64,000 nucleotides of DNA from Aldersonia sp. NBC_00410 (GTDB lineage: Bacteria > Actinomycetota > Actinomycetes > Mycobacteriales > Mycobacteriaceae): the NCBI RefSeq assembly GCF_026342035.1, contig NZ_JAPENM010000008.1:124001-188000 (forward strand), given 5' to 3'. Of this stretch, positions 27,111 through 42,480 are shown one piece after another. A model generated the notes under the pieces. It worked only from the letters and a program-made list of their open reading frames with translations, did not search any database and was not told the DNA's origin. Position 1 is the first letter of the stretch; each line of letters begins with the position of its first letter. The translations under genes were made by a program, and so were the position numbers.

Positions 27111-28181
27111 ATGCTCGACGGCCTCCATATGCTCTTCCACCTCGCCCGCGGCAACCGCGTTGCCGAGGACCGGCAGACGACGCACACCACGATCGACGAC
27201 CGTCCGCACCGTGTGCTGCGTCGCTACGGCACCCTCGCCCAGCTCGACGCTGCACGCGCTGCCGGCGCTCCCGCGGTCCTGCTGATTCCGCCGCTTGCGG
27301 TCTCGGCCCGCTGCTACGACCTCGCACCGGGCATGTCGCTGGTGGAGCATCTGCTCGACACCGGCCGGGTCCCGTATGTCGTCGATTTCGGCGACATGAC
27401 CTATGCCGACCGGCACCTCGGTTTCGAGGACTTCTTCGATGACATCGTGCCGGGCGCCATTCTCGCGGTGCTGGACGACCACGGCTGCGACGAAGTCGAT
27501 CTGGTCGCGTGGAGCATCGGCGGCACGATCGCGCTGATGGCGACCGCGGCGCACGCCGACCTTCCGGTGCGCTCGATCACTGGGATCGGAACGCCGCTGG
27601 ACTACAGCCGGATCCAGCCCTATCCGCTGGCCAAGCAGCTCACCAAACCGACTGGCGGCAAGGCGGTCACACTGGGGCTGCGCTCGTTGGGCGGTATCCC
27701 TGCACCGCTGGTCCGCATCGCCTATCGCGCCACCGCGTGGCAGCGCGAACTCCGCAAGCCGCAGTACATCGTCCGCAACGCCGACAACCTCGACGCGCTT
27801 GCCCGCATGCAGGTCATCGATCGGTTCCAGGAGACCATGCCTGGTTATCCGGGCAGGGTGGCCGAGCAAATGTGGGAGAACCTCATCTACCGTGACGAAA
27901 TCGCCAGCGGCGTACTGCGATTCGGTGAACGCACTGTCGACCTCACCTCGATCGCGGCGCCGATCCAGTTGTTCGGTAGCCATCGTGACGCGATTGTCAG
28001 CTGGCCTGCGGCGTACCACGGGGTCGAGATCTTCACCGGCTCCGCGCATGTCGAGTTCGCCACCGTGGAGACCAGCCACCTGGGTCTACTCGCAGGTGCC
28101 GATGCCGCCGCGTTCACCTGGCCGCGGATCGACGACTTCCTCGCGTCGTTGGATCGCGCGGTCGTCACTGCGGACGCGTAG
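27111..28181 (+). CDS. Alpha/beta hydrolase, PHA-synthase-like
   Basis: A 356-residue protein from the ATG at 27111 (an upstream TTG at 27039 would add 24 unconserved residues). It has the PhaC-type alpha/beta fold: AVLLIPPLAVSARCYDLAPG near the start, DFGDMTYADRHLGFEDF, and the nucleophile elbow VAWSIGG with Ser135. True PHA synthases use Cys here. The late histidine is probably in ETSHLGLLAG. Relatives are annotated as PhaC-like hydrolases or acyl transferases in mycobacteria; the substrate is not known. It converges on nusB, with a hairpin (28178-28212) covering both stop codons. Confidence 0.75.
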   Translation: MLDGLHMLFHLARGNRVAEDRQTTHTTIDDRPHRVLRRYGTLAQLDAARAAGAPAVLLIPPLAVSARCYDLAPGMSLVEHLLDTGRVPYVVDFGDMTYADRHLGFEDFFDDIVPGAILAVLDDHGCDEVDLVAWSIGGTIALMATAAHADLPVRSITGIGTPLDYSRIQPYPLAKQLTKPTGGKAVTLGLRSLGGIPAPLVRIAYRATAWQRELRKPQYIVRNADNLDALARMQVIDRFQETMPGYPGRVAEQMWENLIYRDEIASGVLRFGERTVDLTSIAAPIQLFGSHRDAIVSWPAAYHGVEIFTGSAHVEFATVETSHLGLLAGADAAAFTWPRIDDFLASLDRAVVTADA

Positions 28182-28212
28182 ACGCCCGCAGGATCAGCCG
28201 GCCGGGCGCTAC
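28178..28212. terminator. Bidirectional hairpin between hydrolase gene and nusB
   Basis: GTAG-a-CGCCCG (28178-28188) pairs with CGGGCG-CTAC (28203-28212) with one bulged base. The arms include the stop codons of both convergent genes. Confidence 0.45.
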
Positions 28213-28706
28213 TCCCCTGCCGGAACATCCGGGTCAGGAGTACTCGCCGTCGCCGCAGCCGCCGCCCGAACCTGCGGCGCGACCAAAACAATCTGCCCCA
28301 GCACCCCGTTGATGAACCCCGGCGAGTCATCGGTGGACAGCGCCTTCGCCAACTCCACCGCCTCGTCGACCGCGACGACAGGCGGAACGTCCGTGGCGTG
28401 GAACAACTCCCACACCGCGATGCGCAGGATCGCGCGGTCCACGGCCGGCAGCCGCTCCAGCGTCCACTCCTGCAGATACGACTCGATCGTCCCGTCGAGC
28501 CGGTCGAGATCGTCGGCGACGCCGTTGAGGATGGTCGCGGTGTAGGGGTTCACCGGCGCGACCTGGTCGTCCGCGATCGAGAGTTCGATGCGCTCGGTCA
28601 CCAGCACCGCGGGATCGATATCGCGCGCTTCGGCTTCGAACAGCAAATCCACTGCGCGCTTGCGGGCCTTGTGCCGGGCGCCCAGCTTCTTCTGCGGAGC
28701 CGCCAC
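28209..28706 (-). CDS. nusB: Transcription antitermination factor NusB
   Basis: A 165-residue all-helical protein starting at GTG 28706. It shows the NusB pattern: [56 protein letters not shown], then [20 protein letters not shown] and FINGVLGQI. NusB with NusE binds boxA RNA and supports antitermination during rRNA transcription. It lies 20 nt downstream of efp on the same strand, the arrangement seen in mycobacteria, and the two are likely co-transcribed. The Ala/Pro-rich C-terminal tail (about 20 residues) is normal for actinobacteria. Confidence 0.97.
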   Translation of the reverse strand: MAAPQKKLGARHKARKRAVDLLFEAEARDIDPAVLVTERIELSIADDQVAPVNPYTATILNGVADDLDRLDGTIESYLQEWTLERLPAVDRAILRIAVWELFHATDVPPVVAVDEAVELAKALSTDDSPGFINGVLGQIVLVAPQVRAAAAATASTPDPDVPAGE

Positions 28707-28726
28707 CGTCCGTCCCCCGCCCGTGC

Positions 28727-29290
28727 TCAGGAGTTCACGCGGCCGAGGTAGTTCCCGTCGCGGGAATCCACCTTCAGCTTGTCGCCGGTGTTGATGAACA
28801 GCGGAACGTTGATCTCGGCGCCGGTCTCGAGGGTCGCCGGCTTGGTGCCGCCGGTCGAGCGGTCACCCTGCAGGCCCGGATCGGTGTGCTTGACCACGAG
28901 CTCCACCGTGACCGGCAACTCCACGTACAGCGGCGCGTCCTCGTGGGTGGCGACCTGCACGGTCATGTTCTCGAGCAGGAACCGCGCGCCGTCACCGATG
29001 GTGGCCTCATTGACCGAGATCTGATCGAAGGTCTGGCCGTCCATGAACACGTAGTCGGTGCCGTCGTGGTACAGGTAGGTCATGTCGCGACGGTCGACGG
29101 TGGCGGTCTCGACCTTCACACCCGCATTGAAGGTCTTGTCGACGACCTTGCCGGACAGCACGTTCTTCAGCTTGGTCCGCACGAACGCGGGGCCCTTGCC
29201 CGGCTTGACGTGCTGGAATTCGATGATCTGCTGAAGGTTGCCATCGATCTTCAGCACGAGCCCGTTCTTGAAATCGCTGGTGTCCGCCAC
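28727..29290 (-). CDS. efp: Translation elongation factor P
   Basis: A 187-residue protein from a GTG at 29290. Start: [20 protein letters not shown]; the three beta-barrel domains follow, with [17 protein letters not shown] (domain I tip, Lys at the position modified in some bacteria), [12 protein letters not shown], and the C-terminal [20 protein letters not shown] signature. EF-P relieves ribosome stalling at polyproline stretches; this window encodes such a protein at 46945-47985. Longer frames upstream of 29290 overlap pepQ and are not coding. Confidence 0.97.
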   Translation of the reverse strand: MADTSDFKNGLVLKIDGNLQQIIEFQHVKPGKGPAFVRTKLKNVLSGKVVDKTFNAGVKVETATVDRRDMTYLYHDGTDYVFMDGQTFDQISVNEATIGDGARFLLENMTVQVATHEDAPLYVELPVTVELVVKHTDPGLQGDRSTGGTKPATLETGAEINVPLFINTGDKLKVDSRDGNYLGRVNS

Positions 29291-29328
29291 TTGACTCGCC
29301 TGTCTCCTGTTCGCATGTGTCGTCTCGC

Positions 29329-30429
29329 TCAGACGACGGTCAGTTCCTTGCTGGTGAGGGTCAACAGTTCGGGACCCTGGTCGCGCACGACGAGTGTGTC
29401 CTCGATCCGAACGCCTCCACGTCCGGAGAAGTACACGCCGGGCTCCACGGTCACAACTGCGCCGGTAAGGAGTGTACCGGTGCCACCTTTGCCGATTCCC
29501 GGCGCTTCGTGGATCTCGAGCCCCACGCCGTGCCCGAGACCGTGCAGGAACAGCTCCCCGTGCCCGGCGGCATCGATGACGTCCCGCGCCGCGGCGTCCA
29601 CCTCCGTCACCGGCGTCCCCGGTACGAGCGCCGCCCGACCCGCGGCCTGCGACTGCAGCACGAGGTCGTACACCTCGCGCTGCCAATCCGCGACCGAGCC
29701 GAGCACGAACGTGCGGGTCATGTCGGAGTGGTAGCCGCGCAGCGTCGCACCGAAGTCGAGTTTGACGAAATCTCCGTGCGCCAGGATCGCCTCGGTGGGC
29801 CGATGATGCGGGACCGCCGAGTTCGCCCCCGCGGCGACGATCGTCTCGAAGGAGATGCCGTCCGCCCCCTGCTCGAGCATCAGGAATTCCAGCTGTCGGC
29901 CGACCTCGCGTTCGGTGCGCCCCGGCCGCAGTCCACCGTTCTCGATCAGCAAGCTCAGCGCCGCATCCGCCGCCGCGCACGCCCCGCGCAGCAGCGCGAC
30001 TTCCTGCTCGTCCTTCACCATCCGCAGCTGCTCGATCAGCCCGCCCAACCGCACCAATGCGACCTCACCGGCCACCTCGGTGTAGGCGCGATGCTGGTCG
30101 ACGGTAATCACGTGGCTTTCGAAACCGAGCTTGCCGACGCCGTCCTTTCCCGCGAGTTCGATCAGCCGGGTACCGACCGCGCGGGTGATCTCGGCGCGCA
30201 GATCCGGCACCTGTTCGGAGACCTGGGTCAGGTACCGGCCGTCGGTGCTGATGATCGAGCGGGACTCGTCTTCGGTGTCGTCGGTGACCACCAGCAGTGC
30301 GGCGTTCGACCCGGTGAAACCGGTGAGGTAGCGGATGTTCAGCAGGTTGGTGACCAGCAGCGCATCCGCGTTCCGGTCGGCCAAAAGGGCGCGCAGCGCA
30401 AGGCGGCGGCGACGGTGGTCCTCGGACAT
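29329..30429 (-). CDS. pepQ: Xaa-Pro peptidase, M24B family
   Basis: A 366-residue cytoplasmic metallopeptidase starting at ATG 30429. The N-terminal creatinase-like domain ([20 protein letters not shown]) precedes the pita-bread domain with the five metal ligands: Asp in [10 protein letters not shown], Asp in HSDMTRTF, His in [13 protein letters not shown], Glu in VTVEPGVYF and Glu in VRIEDTLVV. It removes residues N-terminal to proline. It sits directly upstream of efp and nusB on the same strand, as in M. tuberculosis (Rv2535c-Rv2533c). Confidence 0.92.
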   Translation of the reverse strand: MSEDHRRRRLALRALLADRNADALLVTNLLNIRYLTGFTGSNAALLVVTDDTEDESRSIISTDGRYLTQVSEQVPDLRAEITRAVGTRLIELAGKDGVGKLGFESHVITVDQHRAYTEVAGEVALVRLGGLIEQLRMVKDEQEVALLRGACAAADAALSLLIENGGLRPGRTEREVGRQLEFLMLEQGADGISFETIVAAGANSAVPHHRPTEAILAHGDFVKLDFGATLRGYHSDMTRTFVLGSVADWQREVYDLVLQSQAAGRAALVPGTPVTEVDAAARDVIDAAGHGELFLHGLGHGVGLEIHEAPGIGKGGTGTLLTGAVVTVEPGVYFSGRGGVRIEDTLVVRDQGPELLTLTSKELTVV

Positions 30430-30536
30430 GCGTCCAAACCTACCGCCGCACCGAAAACGCTGGTGTGCATCCCGAAACCGCGATCGGGATGTGGCCTCTG
30501 CCACAGCCCCTACCTCTACGGCTACTGTGTATCCCT

Positions 30537-32870
<2,334 letters not shown>

Positions 32871-32874
<4 letters not shown>

Positions 32875-34058
32875 CGCGGCGGACGGGCGGCGGCCCGCTC
32901 CAGGTAGGCGGCGACGTTCGCGGTGGTCTCCCGCAACGAGTCGCCACCGAACTTCTGCAGCGCCGCCTGGGCGACCACGAGCGCAACCATCGCCTCGGCA
33001 ACCACACCGGCTGCGGGCACCGCACACACATCGGAACGCTGGTGGATCGCGACCGCTTCCTCGCCGGTGCTCATGTCCACCGTCGACAGCGCACGAGGCA
33101 CCGTCGAAATCGGCTTCATCGCGGCGCGAACGCGAAGCGCCTCGCCGTTGGTCATTCCGCCTTCGAGTCCGCCGGCGCGGTTGGTCGAGCGCAGCACTCC
33201 GTCGCGGCCGGGCTTCATCTCGTCGTGCGCTTGGCTGCCGCGGCGGCGTGCCGTCTCGAAACCGTCGCCGACCTCGACACCCTTGATGGCCTGAATTCCC
33301 ATCAGGGCGGCGGCAAGTCGCGAATCGAGCCGGTTCTCGCCGCTGGTGAAGGAGCCGAGCCCGACGGGCAGTCCCTCGATCACGACCTCGACCACACCGC
33401 CGAGGGTGTCGCCGTCCTTCTTGGCGGCGTCGATCTCGGCGACCATCGCGGCCTCGGCGTCCTTGTCGAACGCGCGCACCGGACTCGCGTCGATCGCGGC
33501 CAGATCGCCTGCGGTCGGCACGACGCCCTGCGGTGCCGCGGCGGTGCCGATGGAGATGACGTGCGAGATCACCTCGACACCGAAGGCCTGACGCAGGAAT
33601 GCCCGGGCGACGGTGCCCGCTGCCACGCGAGCCGCGGTCTCGCGAGCGCTCGCACGCTCGAGCACCGGCCGGGCATCCTCGAAGCCGTACTTGAGCATCC
33701 CCGAGTAATCGGCATGGCCGGGCCGCGGACGGGTGAGCGGGGCATTGCGGGCCAGGTCGGCGAGCACGTCGGGATCGACCGGGTCGGCCGACATGACCGT
33801 CTCCCACTTCGGCCATTCGGTGTTGCCCACCTCGATGGCGACCGGTCCGCCCATGGTGCGGCCGTGCCGAACGCCGCCGACGACGGTCACCTTGTCGGCT
33901 TCGAACTTCATCCGCGCACCGCGGCCGTAGCCGAGGCGGCGCCGGGCCAACTGCGTAGCGATGTCCTCCGTCGTCACCTCGACCCCGGCGATCATCCCCT
34001 CGAGGATGGCGACGAGGGCGGGACCATGGGATTCTCCGGCAGTTATCCAGCGCAGCAC
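32871..34058 (-). CDS. aroC: Chorismate synthase
   Basis: A 395-residue enzyme. The GTG at 34058 is chosen because family members begin [16 protein letters not shown]. Further signatures: [48 protein letters not shown] and the C-terminal [19 protein letters not shown]. It makes chorismate from EPSP with reduced FMN as cofactor. First gene of the aroC-aroK-aroB operon, with a GGAAG site about 9 nt upstream. Longer upstream frames run into the prepilin peptidase gene and are not supported. Confidence 0.96.
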
Positions 34059-34114
34059 GTCCGCAATCTTCCCATGTGGGACGAGGCGCTCGAGCACGCG
34101 GCCCATCCGTCTCC

Positions 34115-34552
34115 TCACACCGACAGTGCCAAGGCGATCACGCTCGCCAAGCACATTCCCGGACCGTGCGCGACAACCGTCGGCGCGCGGGAACGCCCGG
34201 CGCGCAACCGGAGCAGCGATCCGGCGAGCGCGGTGCCGACCGGAGCGAGCAGCGCGGCCGTCACCCACGCGCCCGGTCCGGCCAATGCCGTCGCCGCACC
34301 AAGGGCGAAGGCCAGCTTCACATCACCCGCCCCGAGCGACTGCGGCGCCGTGAGGTGGACGAGCAGGTAACCGCCGAACAGCAGCAGTCCGCCGACCACC
34401 GCGACCGACCAGCGCCCGGTCAGCGCGGCGAACAGCAGCACCGCGACCGACCCGCCCGCGGTGAGTGCGTTCGGCAGTCGGCGCTGCCGCAGATCGATGA
34501 CGGTGAGCCAGCAGCACCAAGCCACGAAGACCACAGCGACGAATACAGCCAT
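34115..34552 (-). CDS. Prepilin-type peptidase, A24 family
   Basis: A small integral membrane aspartic protease, 145 residues from ATG 34552 (a GTG at 34579 would add nine). The two catalytic aspartates are in [11 protein letters not shown] and [13 protein letters not shown] (the GxGD motif). Five or so hydrophobic segments fill the rest. It lacks the N-terminal methylase domain of PilD and so matches the short A24 proteases of actinobacteria, probably processing Flp/Tad-type prepilins. It lies 56 nt upstream of aroC on the same strand; the mycobacterial counterpart is Rv2551c. Confidence 0.85.
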   Translation of the reverse strand: MAVFVAVVFVAWCCWLTVIDLRQRRLPNALTAGGSVAVLLFAALTGRWSVAVVGGLLLFGGYLLVHLTAPQSLGAGDVKLAFALGAATALAGPGAWVTAALLAPVGTALAGSLLRLRAGRSRAPTVVAHGPGMCLASVIALALSV

Positions 34553-34656
34553 GCGCAGAGTCTGTCCCGCCGCGCGCACGCAGCGACCGCATTCACCGCA
34601 CGGTTGTGGATGGGCGAGCGCCTGTGGACAAACCGGTCACCCTCATAATCGTGCGC

Positions 34657-35397
34657 ATGGGACTTCTCGATGACTGGACCGCAGGTTCGCACACGTCCGA
34701 CGCGGGCGTGACGTATCCGACCTATCGCAAGGGCAGCGGCCCGGGGGTCGTCATCATCCACGAGGTCCCGGGCATCTACCACCACGTCGTGGCGTTCGCC
34801 GAGGAAGTCGTCGCGGCGGGCTACACCGTCGTGCTCCCCGAACTCTTCGGCACGACCGGCGCGCGGAAGAACGAGTGGACGATGGCGAAATCGATTCTGA
34901 AACTGTGTGTCAGCGCGGAATTCAACTGCCTGCGCCGAGGCCGCACCTCACCGGTCACGGCGTGGCTGCGCAGCCTCGCGAACGCGCTGCACGAAGAGAT
35001 CGGCGGGCCCGGAGTCGGCGCGCTCGGTATGTGCGCCACCGGAAACTTCGCCCTCGCGATGATGCTCGAACCGTCGGTGATCGCCCCGGTCGTGGCGCAG
35101 CCGTCACTGCCGTTCGCGATCTCACGTAAGCATGGCGCCGACCTCAACCTGTCCCCCGAGGACCTCGCCGTCGTGAAGGAGCGCGCCGCCGCCGGCTGCC
35201 AGGTACTCGGCTTGCAGTACCGCGACGACTTCATGGTCGGCACCCGCTTCCAGACGCTCGGCGACGAGCTCGGCGGCGCGTTCATCCCGTATTGGTTTGC
35301 CGGCAAAGGACATTCGACGCTCACCACGGAGCGCCAGCAGGTCGCGGTGGACAAGGTGCTCGAGTTCTTCGCCGACAAGCTCACTCCTGTCGGCTGA
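34657..35397 (+). CDS. Dienelactone hydrolase family protein
   Basis: A 246-residue alpha/beta hydrolase from ATG 34657. It shows GVVIIHEVPGIYHHVVAFAE and VLPELFGTTG, a Cys nucleophile in GALGMCATGNFAL (C126), and the late His in FAGKGHSTL. The Cys nucleophile and overall length fit the dienelactone hydrolase family (carboxymethylenebutenolidase-like), but its true substrate here is unknown. It stands alone on the plus strand, convergent with aroE (5 nt between stops). Confidence 0.85.
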   Translation: MGLLDDWTAGSHTSDAGVTYPTYRKGSGPGVVIIHEVPGIYHHVVAFAEEVVAAGYTVVLPELFGTTGARKNEWTMAKSILKLCVSAEFNCLRRGRTSPVTAWLRSLANALHEEIGGPGVGALGMCATGNFALAMMLEPSVIAPVVAQPSLPFAISRKHGADLNLSPEDLAVVKERAAAGCQVLGLQYRDDFMVGTRFQTLGDELGGAFIPYWFAGKGHSTLTTERQQVAVDKVLEFFADKLTPVG

Positions 35398-35402
35398 CCC
35401 GG

Positions 35403-36227
35403 CTACTTCTTGAACAGCGCGTCCGCCATCGCCTCGCGCGGAGCGGGCATGCCGGTGAACTGCTCCACCTGCATGTAGGCCTGGTTGAGCAGCATCAGCA
35501 GTCCGTTGACGGCCAAACCCCCGGCGGCGGTCACGGCGTGTGCAAGCGGTGTCGGCCAGGGGTCGTAGATCGCGTCGAGCACGAACGGGCACTTGGCGAC
35601 CGCTTGGGCGATCGGCGGAGTCGCTGCCGCGGGCATGGTGCTCACCACCGCACCCGCCGCACCGCATGCGTCGGCGACCAGCGCGGGGTCGAGGTCGATG
35701 ACGCGCGCCCGCATCCCGAGCGTCGCGGACAGTTCCAACGCGAGCCGGGCCCGGTCTGCGTCCCTGGCGACGATCGTGACCTGCGCGGCACCGAGTTCGG
35801 CGAACGCGAGCAACGACGGCCGGGCGGTACCACCCGCACCGAGCACCACCACCGATGCGCCGTCGAGGTCGGGCGCGCCGCCTTGCAGCAGCGCACCGCG
35901 CACGCCATCGACGTCGGTGCAGTCGGCGTGCCAGCCGTTCTCGGTGCGTACCAGCGTGTTCGCGGAGCCGACCAGCACGGCACGGTCGGACTGCGAGGTG
36001 GCGAAGTCGAGCGCGGCGACCTTGCCCGGCATGGTCACCGACAGCCCCACCCACTCGGGACCGAGCACGGACACCAGCCCCGGCAACTGCTGCGCGGTGC
36101 ACTCGATCCGCTCATAGGTCCACCCGGTCAGCCCCAGTGCCCGGTAAGCGGCCAGATGCAAATGTGGCGAGCGAGAGTGGGAAACCGGGCTGCCCAGCAC
36201 TGCGGCTTTTCGAACGTCAGCGACCAC
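35403..36227 (-). CDS. aroE: Shikimate dehydrogenase
   Basis: A 274-residue NADP-dependent enzyme. The N-terminal substrate domain has GSPVSHSRSPHLHLAAYRAL and the catalytic lysine in GLSVTMPGK; NTLVRTENGW and DCTDVDG give the shikimate-binding Asn and Asp. The dinucleotide-binding loop is VVLGAGGTARPSL. It reduces 3-dehydroshikimate. Its start (36227) lies 11 nt inside the end of mltG, so the mltG-aroE pair is coupled. It is thus in a different operon from aroC-aroK-aroB. Confidence 0.95.
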   Translation of the reverse strand: MVADVRKAAVLGSPVSHSRSPHLHLAAYRALGLTGWTYERIECTAQQLPGLVSVLGPEWVGLSVTMPGKVAALDFATSQSDRAVLVGSANTLVRTENGWHADCTDVDGVRGALLQGGAPDLDGASVVVLGAGGTARPSLLAFAELGAAQVTIVARDADRARLALELSATLGMRARVIDLDPALVADACGAAGAVVSTMPAAATPPIAQAVAKCPFVLDAIYDPWPTPLAHAVTAAGGLAVNGLLMLLNQAYMQVEQFTGMPAPREAMADALFKK

Positions 36228-37503
36228 TGTCGAGAATCCCGCTTTCCCTCGCCTTGTCGATATTGCGGAGGTGTTCGTCGTAGTTGTTGGTGAACAGCGT
36301 CGTGCCCTGCTTGTCGACGGTGACGAAGAACAGCCACGGACCCGGTTCGGGTTCCTCCACGGCCTTCAGCGCGTCGATACTCGGTGCCGCGATCGGCGTC
36401 GCGGGCAATCCGGCCATCGCGTAGGTGTTCCACGGTGTCGGCCTGGCCCGGTCGTCGTCGGTCGTCGCGACCTCGGTCTCGTCGAGCGCGTAGTTCACCG
36501 TCGAATCGAATTGCAGCGGTTGGCCGACCGCGAGCCGGTTCAGGATCACCCGGGCCACCTTGGTGAAGTCCGCGGGCAGCGATTCCCGCTCCACGAGCGA
36601 CGCCGCGACCAGCAACTGATACGGGGAGAGCCCGCTTTCCTTGGCCGGATCCAGCAGGCCGGTCTGTTCGTAGCGCTGCGCGCTCTCGGTGACGAGTTGG
36701 CACAGGATCTGCGTTGGTGTCCCGGTCGGGTCGAAGTCCCACGCGCCCGATGCGATCAGACCTTCGAGCTGCCGGTCCCGGTCGGGGACGGCCCGCACAC
36801 CGGCGACGGCCCACGCGGGAACGCACAGCGCGTTCAGATCCTCCGACGCGCCCGCGGCGTTCAGCTCGTCATAGGTCACGCATTGCGGCTGGTCGGTCTC
36901 GCCGTGGCAACTGGCCTTCGCGATCTTGGTGTAGATGCCCTCCTTGATCGCGGAGGTGCTCACGTCCCGGGAGTCGTGCAGCTGGCGACCCTCCGACAGC
37001 ACCGTCTGGCCCACCCGCGAGTCCGGACCGACGAGTATCTCGACCGCCTGCTCGGCGGGAATCTTCGTCGGGATCGCGTAGTAACCGGGCTGCAGGCTGT
37101 CCATGCCGGAGTCCTGTACCGCGGCCTCGTAGAACGCGGCCGAACTGGCGACCACGCCCTTCTCGGCCATCAGCTCGGACACCTCGGATGCGGTCTCCCC
37201 CGGCGCGACCCGGATCACCACATCCGGCCCGGCCGATCCCGCGTCGTAGTCGGGGGCGGCCTCGGGCCCGCCGAGCATCTTGTTCGCGACCAGTGCGACG
37301 CCGCCGGCAACGATCAACGCCACGACCAGACCGATGACCACGACGAACCGGGCGCGCCTGCGACGCGCTGTCGCCGCGCGTTCGCGGCGGCGTCGCCCGA
37401 CCCGTGTCGGCTGCGCGCGCGAGCCATCCACTGGTTGGTCTTCGTCGTCGATCTCCGCCACGTTGCCCCTGGCCGGGTGCGAACGGCTCCAGCCGTCGCT
37501 CAC
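36217..37503 (-). CDS. mltG: Endolytic murein transglycosylase MltG
   Basis: A 428-residue protein starting GTG 37503 (overlapping the ruvX stop). A basic cytoplasmic N-terminus ([17 protein letters not shown]) precedes one membrane helix ([20 protein letters not shown], about 53-72). The outer part has the LysM-like region ([19 protein letters not shown]) and the YceG/MltG catalytic core ([14 protein letters not shown], with the catalytic Glu; [40 protein letters not shown]). It cuts nascent glycan strands and may set their length. Confidence 0.93.
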   Translation of the reverse strand: MSDGWSRSHPARGNVAEIDDEDQPVDGSRAQPTRVGRRRRERAATARRRRARFVVVIGLVVALIVAGGVALVANKMLGGPEAAPDYDAGSAGPDVVIRVAPGETASEVSELMAEKGVVASSAAFYEAAVQDSGMDSLQPGYYAIPTKIPAEQAVEILVGPDSRVGQTVLSEGRQLHDSRDVSTSAIKEGIYTKIAKASCHGETDQPQCVTYDELNAAGASEDLNALCVPAWAVAGVRAVPDRDRQLEGLIASGAWDFDPTGTPTQILCQLVTESAQRYEQTGLLDPAKESGLSPYQLLVAASLVERESLPADFTKVARVILNRLAVGQPLQFDSTVNYALDETEVATTDDDRARPTPWNTYAMAGLPATPIAAPSIDALKAVEEPEPGPWLFFVTVDKQGTTLFTNNYDEHLRNIDKARESGILDSGR

Positions 37504-38039
37504 CGGCCGCCTCCTGCCTCCGGTACGGCTCCGTCACCTTCGGCTCGTCCCACCCGTGCACTCCGTTCGTCGAGCCATCCCTGCAGGATGGCGACCGCAG
37601 CGGCCTGATCGATCACGCCGCGCTGTCCCTTTGCCCGCACGCCGCTGTCCCGTAGCGACCGTGTGGCCGTCACCGTAGTCAGGCGCTCGTCGGACAGGCG
37701 CACCGGGATCGGCGCCACCGCCGCGCGCAACCGCCGTGCGAACGCGACGGCCAGATCGGCGGCCTTGCCACGCTCGCCTCGCAGCGTCTGCGGCAGCCCG
37801 ACGATCACCTCGACCGCCTCATATTCCCCCACGATCTCGACGATCCTTCGGATATCGGGCGCACCGGGCGAGTTGTCCTTGGATCTGGCGACGGTCTCGA
37901 CGGGCGTCGCGAGGATGCCCTCGGGGTCGCAGGACGAAACGCCGATCCGGACGCTGCCGACGTCGATGCCGATGCGCCGACCCCGACCGGGGTCGTCGTC
38001 ACCGGGATGCTCGGGTCGCGCGTCGTCCTGTGCGGGCAC
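37500..38039 (-). CDS. ruvX: Holliday junction resolvase-like protein RuvX/YqgF
   Basis: A 179-residue RNase H-fold protein. Motifs: [19 protein letters not shown] (first Asp), [16 protein letters not shown] (Glu region), [20 protein letters not shown], and [18 protein letters not shown] with the last Asp. YqgF proteins take part in rRNA 5'-end processing and were first proposed as Holliday junction resolvases. It begins one base after the alaS stop codon, and its own stop overlaps the mltG start: an alaS-ruvX-mltG-aroE transcription unit. Confidence 0.93.
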   Translation of the reverse strand: MPAQDDARPEHPGDDDPGRGRRIGIDVGSVRIGVSSCDPEGILATPVETVARSKDNSPGAPDIRRIVEIVGEYEAVEVIVGLPQTLRGERGKAADLAVAFARRLRAAVAPIPVRLSDERLTTVTATRSLRDSGVRAKGQRGVIDQAAAVAILQGWLDERSARVGRAEGDGAVPEAGGGR

Positions 38040-40703
<2,664 letters not shown>

Positions 40704-40751
40704 GAGTGTCAAGGTTACCGGTCGCTACCGGCGCGCGAACGAGCCGTCACC

Positions 40752-42080
40752 TCAGCCGCGAACGATCCGGCGCAGCTTGCCGACCCGCGGTCCGATCTCC
40801 CGCTCCGCGCCGTGGTCGGTGGGTTCGTAGTAGTCGACACCGACCAGCTCGTCCGGTGGATACTGCTGGGCCAGCACACCGTCGGGATGGTCGTGCGGGT
40901 ACTTGTACCCGATCGCGTTGCCCAATTTCTGGGCGCCCGCGTAGTGGCCGTCGCGCAGGGGTGCAGGCACCAACCCGGCCTTGCCGGCCCGCACATCGGC
41001 GATGGCGGCACCGAGCGCGGCGGTCACGGAGCCCGACTTGGGCGCGGTGGCGATGTGAATCGTCGCCTGTGCCAGAGCGAGCTGCGCTTCGGGCATGCCG
41101 ACGAGTTGCACCACCTGGGCCGCCGCGGTCGCGGTCTGCAGCGCCGTCGGATCGGCCATGCCGACCTCCTCGCTGGCCTGGATCATCAACCGGCGGGCGA
41201 TGAACCTCGGATCCTCCCCGGCGACGATCATGCGCGCGAGATAGTGCAGCGCGGCGTCGACGTCGGAGCCGCGCAAGGACTTGATGAACGCGCTGATCAC
41301 GTCGTAGTGCTGGTCGCCGTCCCGGTCGTACCGCACGGCGGCGCGATCGACGCTCTTCTCCACCAGTTCCAGCGTGATCTGCTCTGCACCGGTCTCGGCG
41401 GCGGCCTCGAGCGCGGTCAGCGCCCGCCGGGCGTCACCGCCGGCGATCCGCACGAGGTGGTCGACGGCCTCGTCGGTGATGGTGAACCGGCCGCCCAGAC
41501 CCCGCTCGTCGGTGAGCGCCCGCTGCAACACCGTCCGAATGTCGTCCTCGGACAGGGACTGCAACTGCAGCACCAGCGAGCGCGACAGCAACGGGGACAC
41601 CACCGAGAACGAGGGATTCTCGGTGGTCGCGCCCACCAGCAGCACGATCCGGTTCTCGACCGCGGCGAGCAGCGCGTCCTGCTGGGTCTTGCTGAACCGA
41701 TGCACCTCGTCGATGAACAACACCGTCTGTTCGCCTGCCGTGAGGCGGCGGCGGGCGAGATCGATGACGGCCCGGACCTCCTTGACGCCGGCGGACAGCG
41801 CGGACAGTGCTTCGAACCGGCGTCCGGTGGCATGCGAAATGAGCGAAGCGAGCGTCGTCTTCCCGGTGCCCGGCGGGCCGTAGAGCAACACCGACGCCGC
41901 GCCCGAGCCCTCGACGAGCCGGCGCAGCGGCGATCCGGGCCCAAGCAGGTGCTGCTGCCCGACCACCTCGTCGAGCGAAGCCGGACGCATCCGCACCGCC
42001 AGCGGCGCGCCGGACACGATGCCGGCGAAGTCTGGGCGGTCGCCGCCCTCACCGGGCATATCGAACAGGCTTTCGGTCAC
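40752..42080 (-). CDS. rarA: Replication-associated recombination protein A (RarA/MgsA)
   Basis: A 442-residue AAA+ ATPase of the clamp-loader clade. It begins TESLFDMPG and has [20 protein letters not shown], Walker [10 protein letters not shown] (68-76), Walker [10 protein letters not shown] with DEVH at 124-127, sensor 1 GATTENPSF, and C-terminal tetramerisation sequence [16 protein letters not shown] plus KYPHDHPDG. RarA acts at stalled replication forks and gaps. The mycobacterial homologue, Rv2559c, also lies near alaS. Confidence 0.94.
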   Translation of the reverse strand: MTESLFDMPGEGGDRPDFAGIVSGAPLAVRMRPASLDEVVGQQHLLGPGSPLRRLVEGSGAASVLLYGPPGTGKTTLASLISHATGRRFEALSALSAGVKEVRAVIDLARRRLTAGEQTVLFIDEVHRFSKTQQDALLAAVENRIVLLVGATTENPSFSVVSPLLSRSLVLQLQSLSEDDIRTVLQRALTDERGLGGRFTITDEAVDHLVRIAGGDARRALTALEAAAETGAEQITLELVEKSVDRAAVRYDRDGDQHYDVISAFIKSLRGSDVDAALHYLARMIVAGEDPRFIARRLMIQASEEVGMADPTALQTATAAAQVVQLVGMPEAQLALAQATIHIATAPKSGSVTAALGAAIADVRAGKAGLVPAPLRDGHYAGAQKLGNAIGYKYPHDHPDGVLAQQYPPDELVGVDYYEPTDHGAEREIGPRVGKLRRIVRG

Positions 42081-42112
42081 GCCTCAAACGGTACCGATTC
42101 CCGATCACCGCA

Positions 42113-42139
42113 TGTCGATCGGCGCGCGACTCGAACGAC
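42113..42139 (+). promoter_or_regulatory. ECF42-type promoter motif, module 1
   Basis: TGTCGA (42113-42118), then 17 nt, then CGAC (42136-42139). The spacing is the same as at 43828-43854 upstream of the second module. It matches the -35 TGTCGA and -10 CGWC pattern I recall for ECF42 sigma factors. It lies 35 nt upstream of the YCII start. Confidence 0.55.
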
Positions 42140-42174
42140 GCACAAGGGAGAGCCAACACTTCAGGAGCCCGCCG

Positions 42175-42459
42175 ATGCGCTATCTGTTTCTCTATCGCAG
42201 CCCTACCGGACCCGAGCGGCAGCAATTCCCCCCCGCTGCGCAGCGTGCCGGCGTGCTGCTCGTCTGCGACAACCTCGGACCACCGACTCCCGGAATCCGT
42301 TCCCTTCACCGCGCAGACATCGCCGCCGAGCCCTGCGCGCCGACCGGAGTGGCGATCATCGATGTGCGGTCCCTCGATGAGGCGACCGAGTGGGCGAACC
42401 GATTCGCCGACGACTTCGATGAGATCGATCTGACGGTGCACCCGATCCTCGAGTCGTGA
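42175..42459 (+). CDS. YCII/DGPF-related small protein, module 1
   Basis: A 94-residue protein from ATG 42175, with an AGGAG site 7 nt upstream. It begins MRYLFLYRSP and ends DEIDLTVHPILES; the middle has VAIIDVRSLDEATEWANRFA. This is the dimeric alpha/beta barrel of YCII/DGPF proteins, though the N-terminal half is shorter and more divergent than in the second copy at 43921. Such proteins accompany ECF42 sigma factors and are usually their regulatory targets; the enzymatic role is unknown. The sigma gene follows after 21 nt. Confidence 0.75.
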   Translation: MRYLFLYRSPTGPERQQFPPAAQRAGVLLVCDNLGPPTPGIRSLHRADIAAEPCAPTGVAIIDVRSLDEATEWANRFADDFDEIDLTVHPILES

Positions 42460-42480
42460 GCCTCCGCCTGTCGGTGGGAC

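Noticed and set aside
28727-29980. A 417-residue protein ending as EF-P
   Set aside because: The N-terminal part is the wrong frame of pepQ; EF-P has its own GTG start at 29290.
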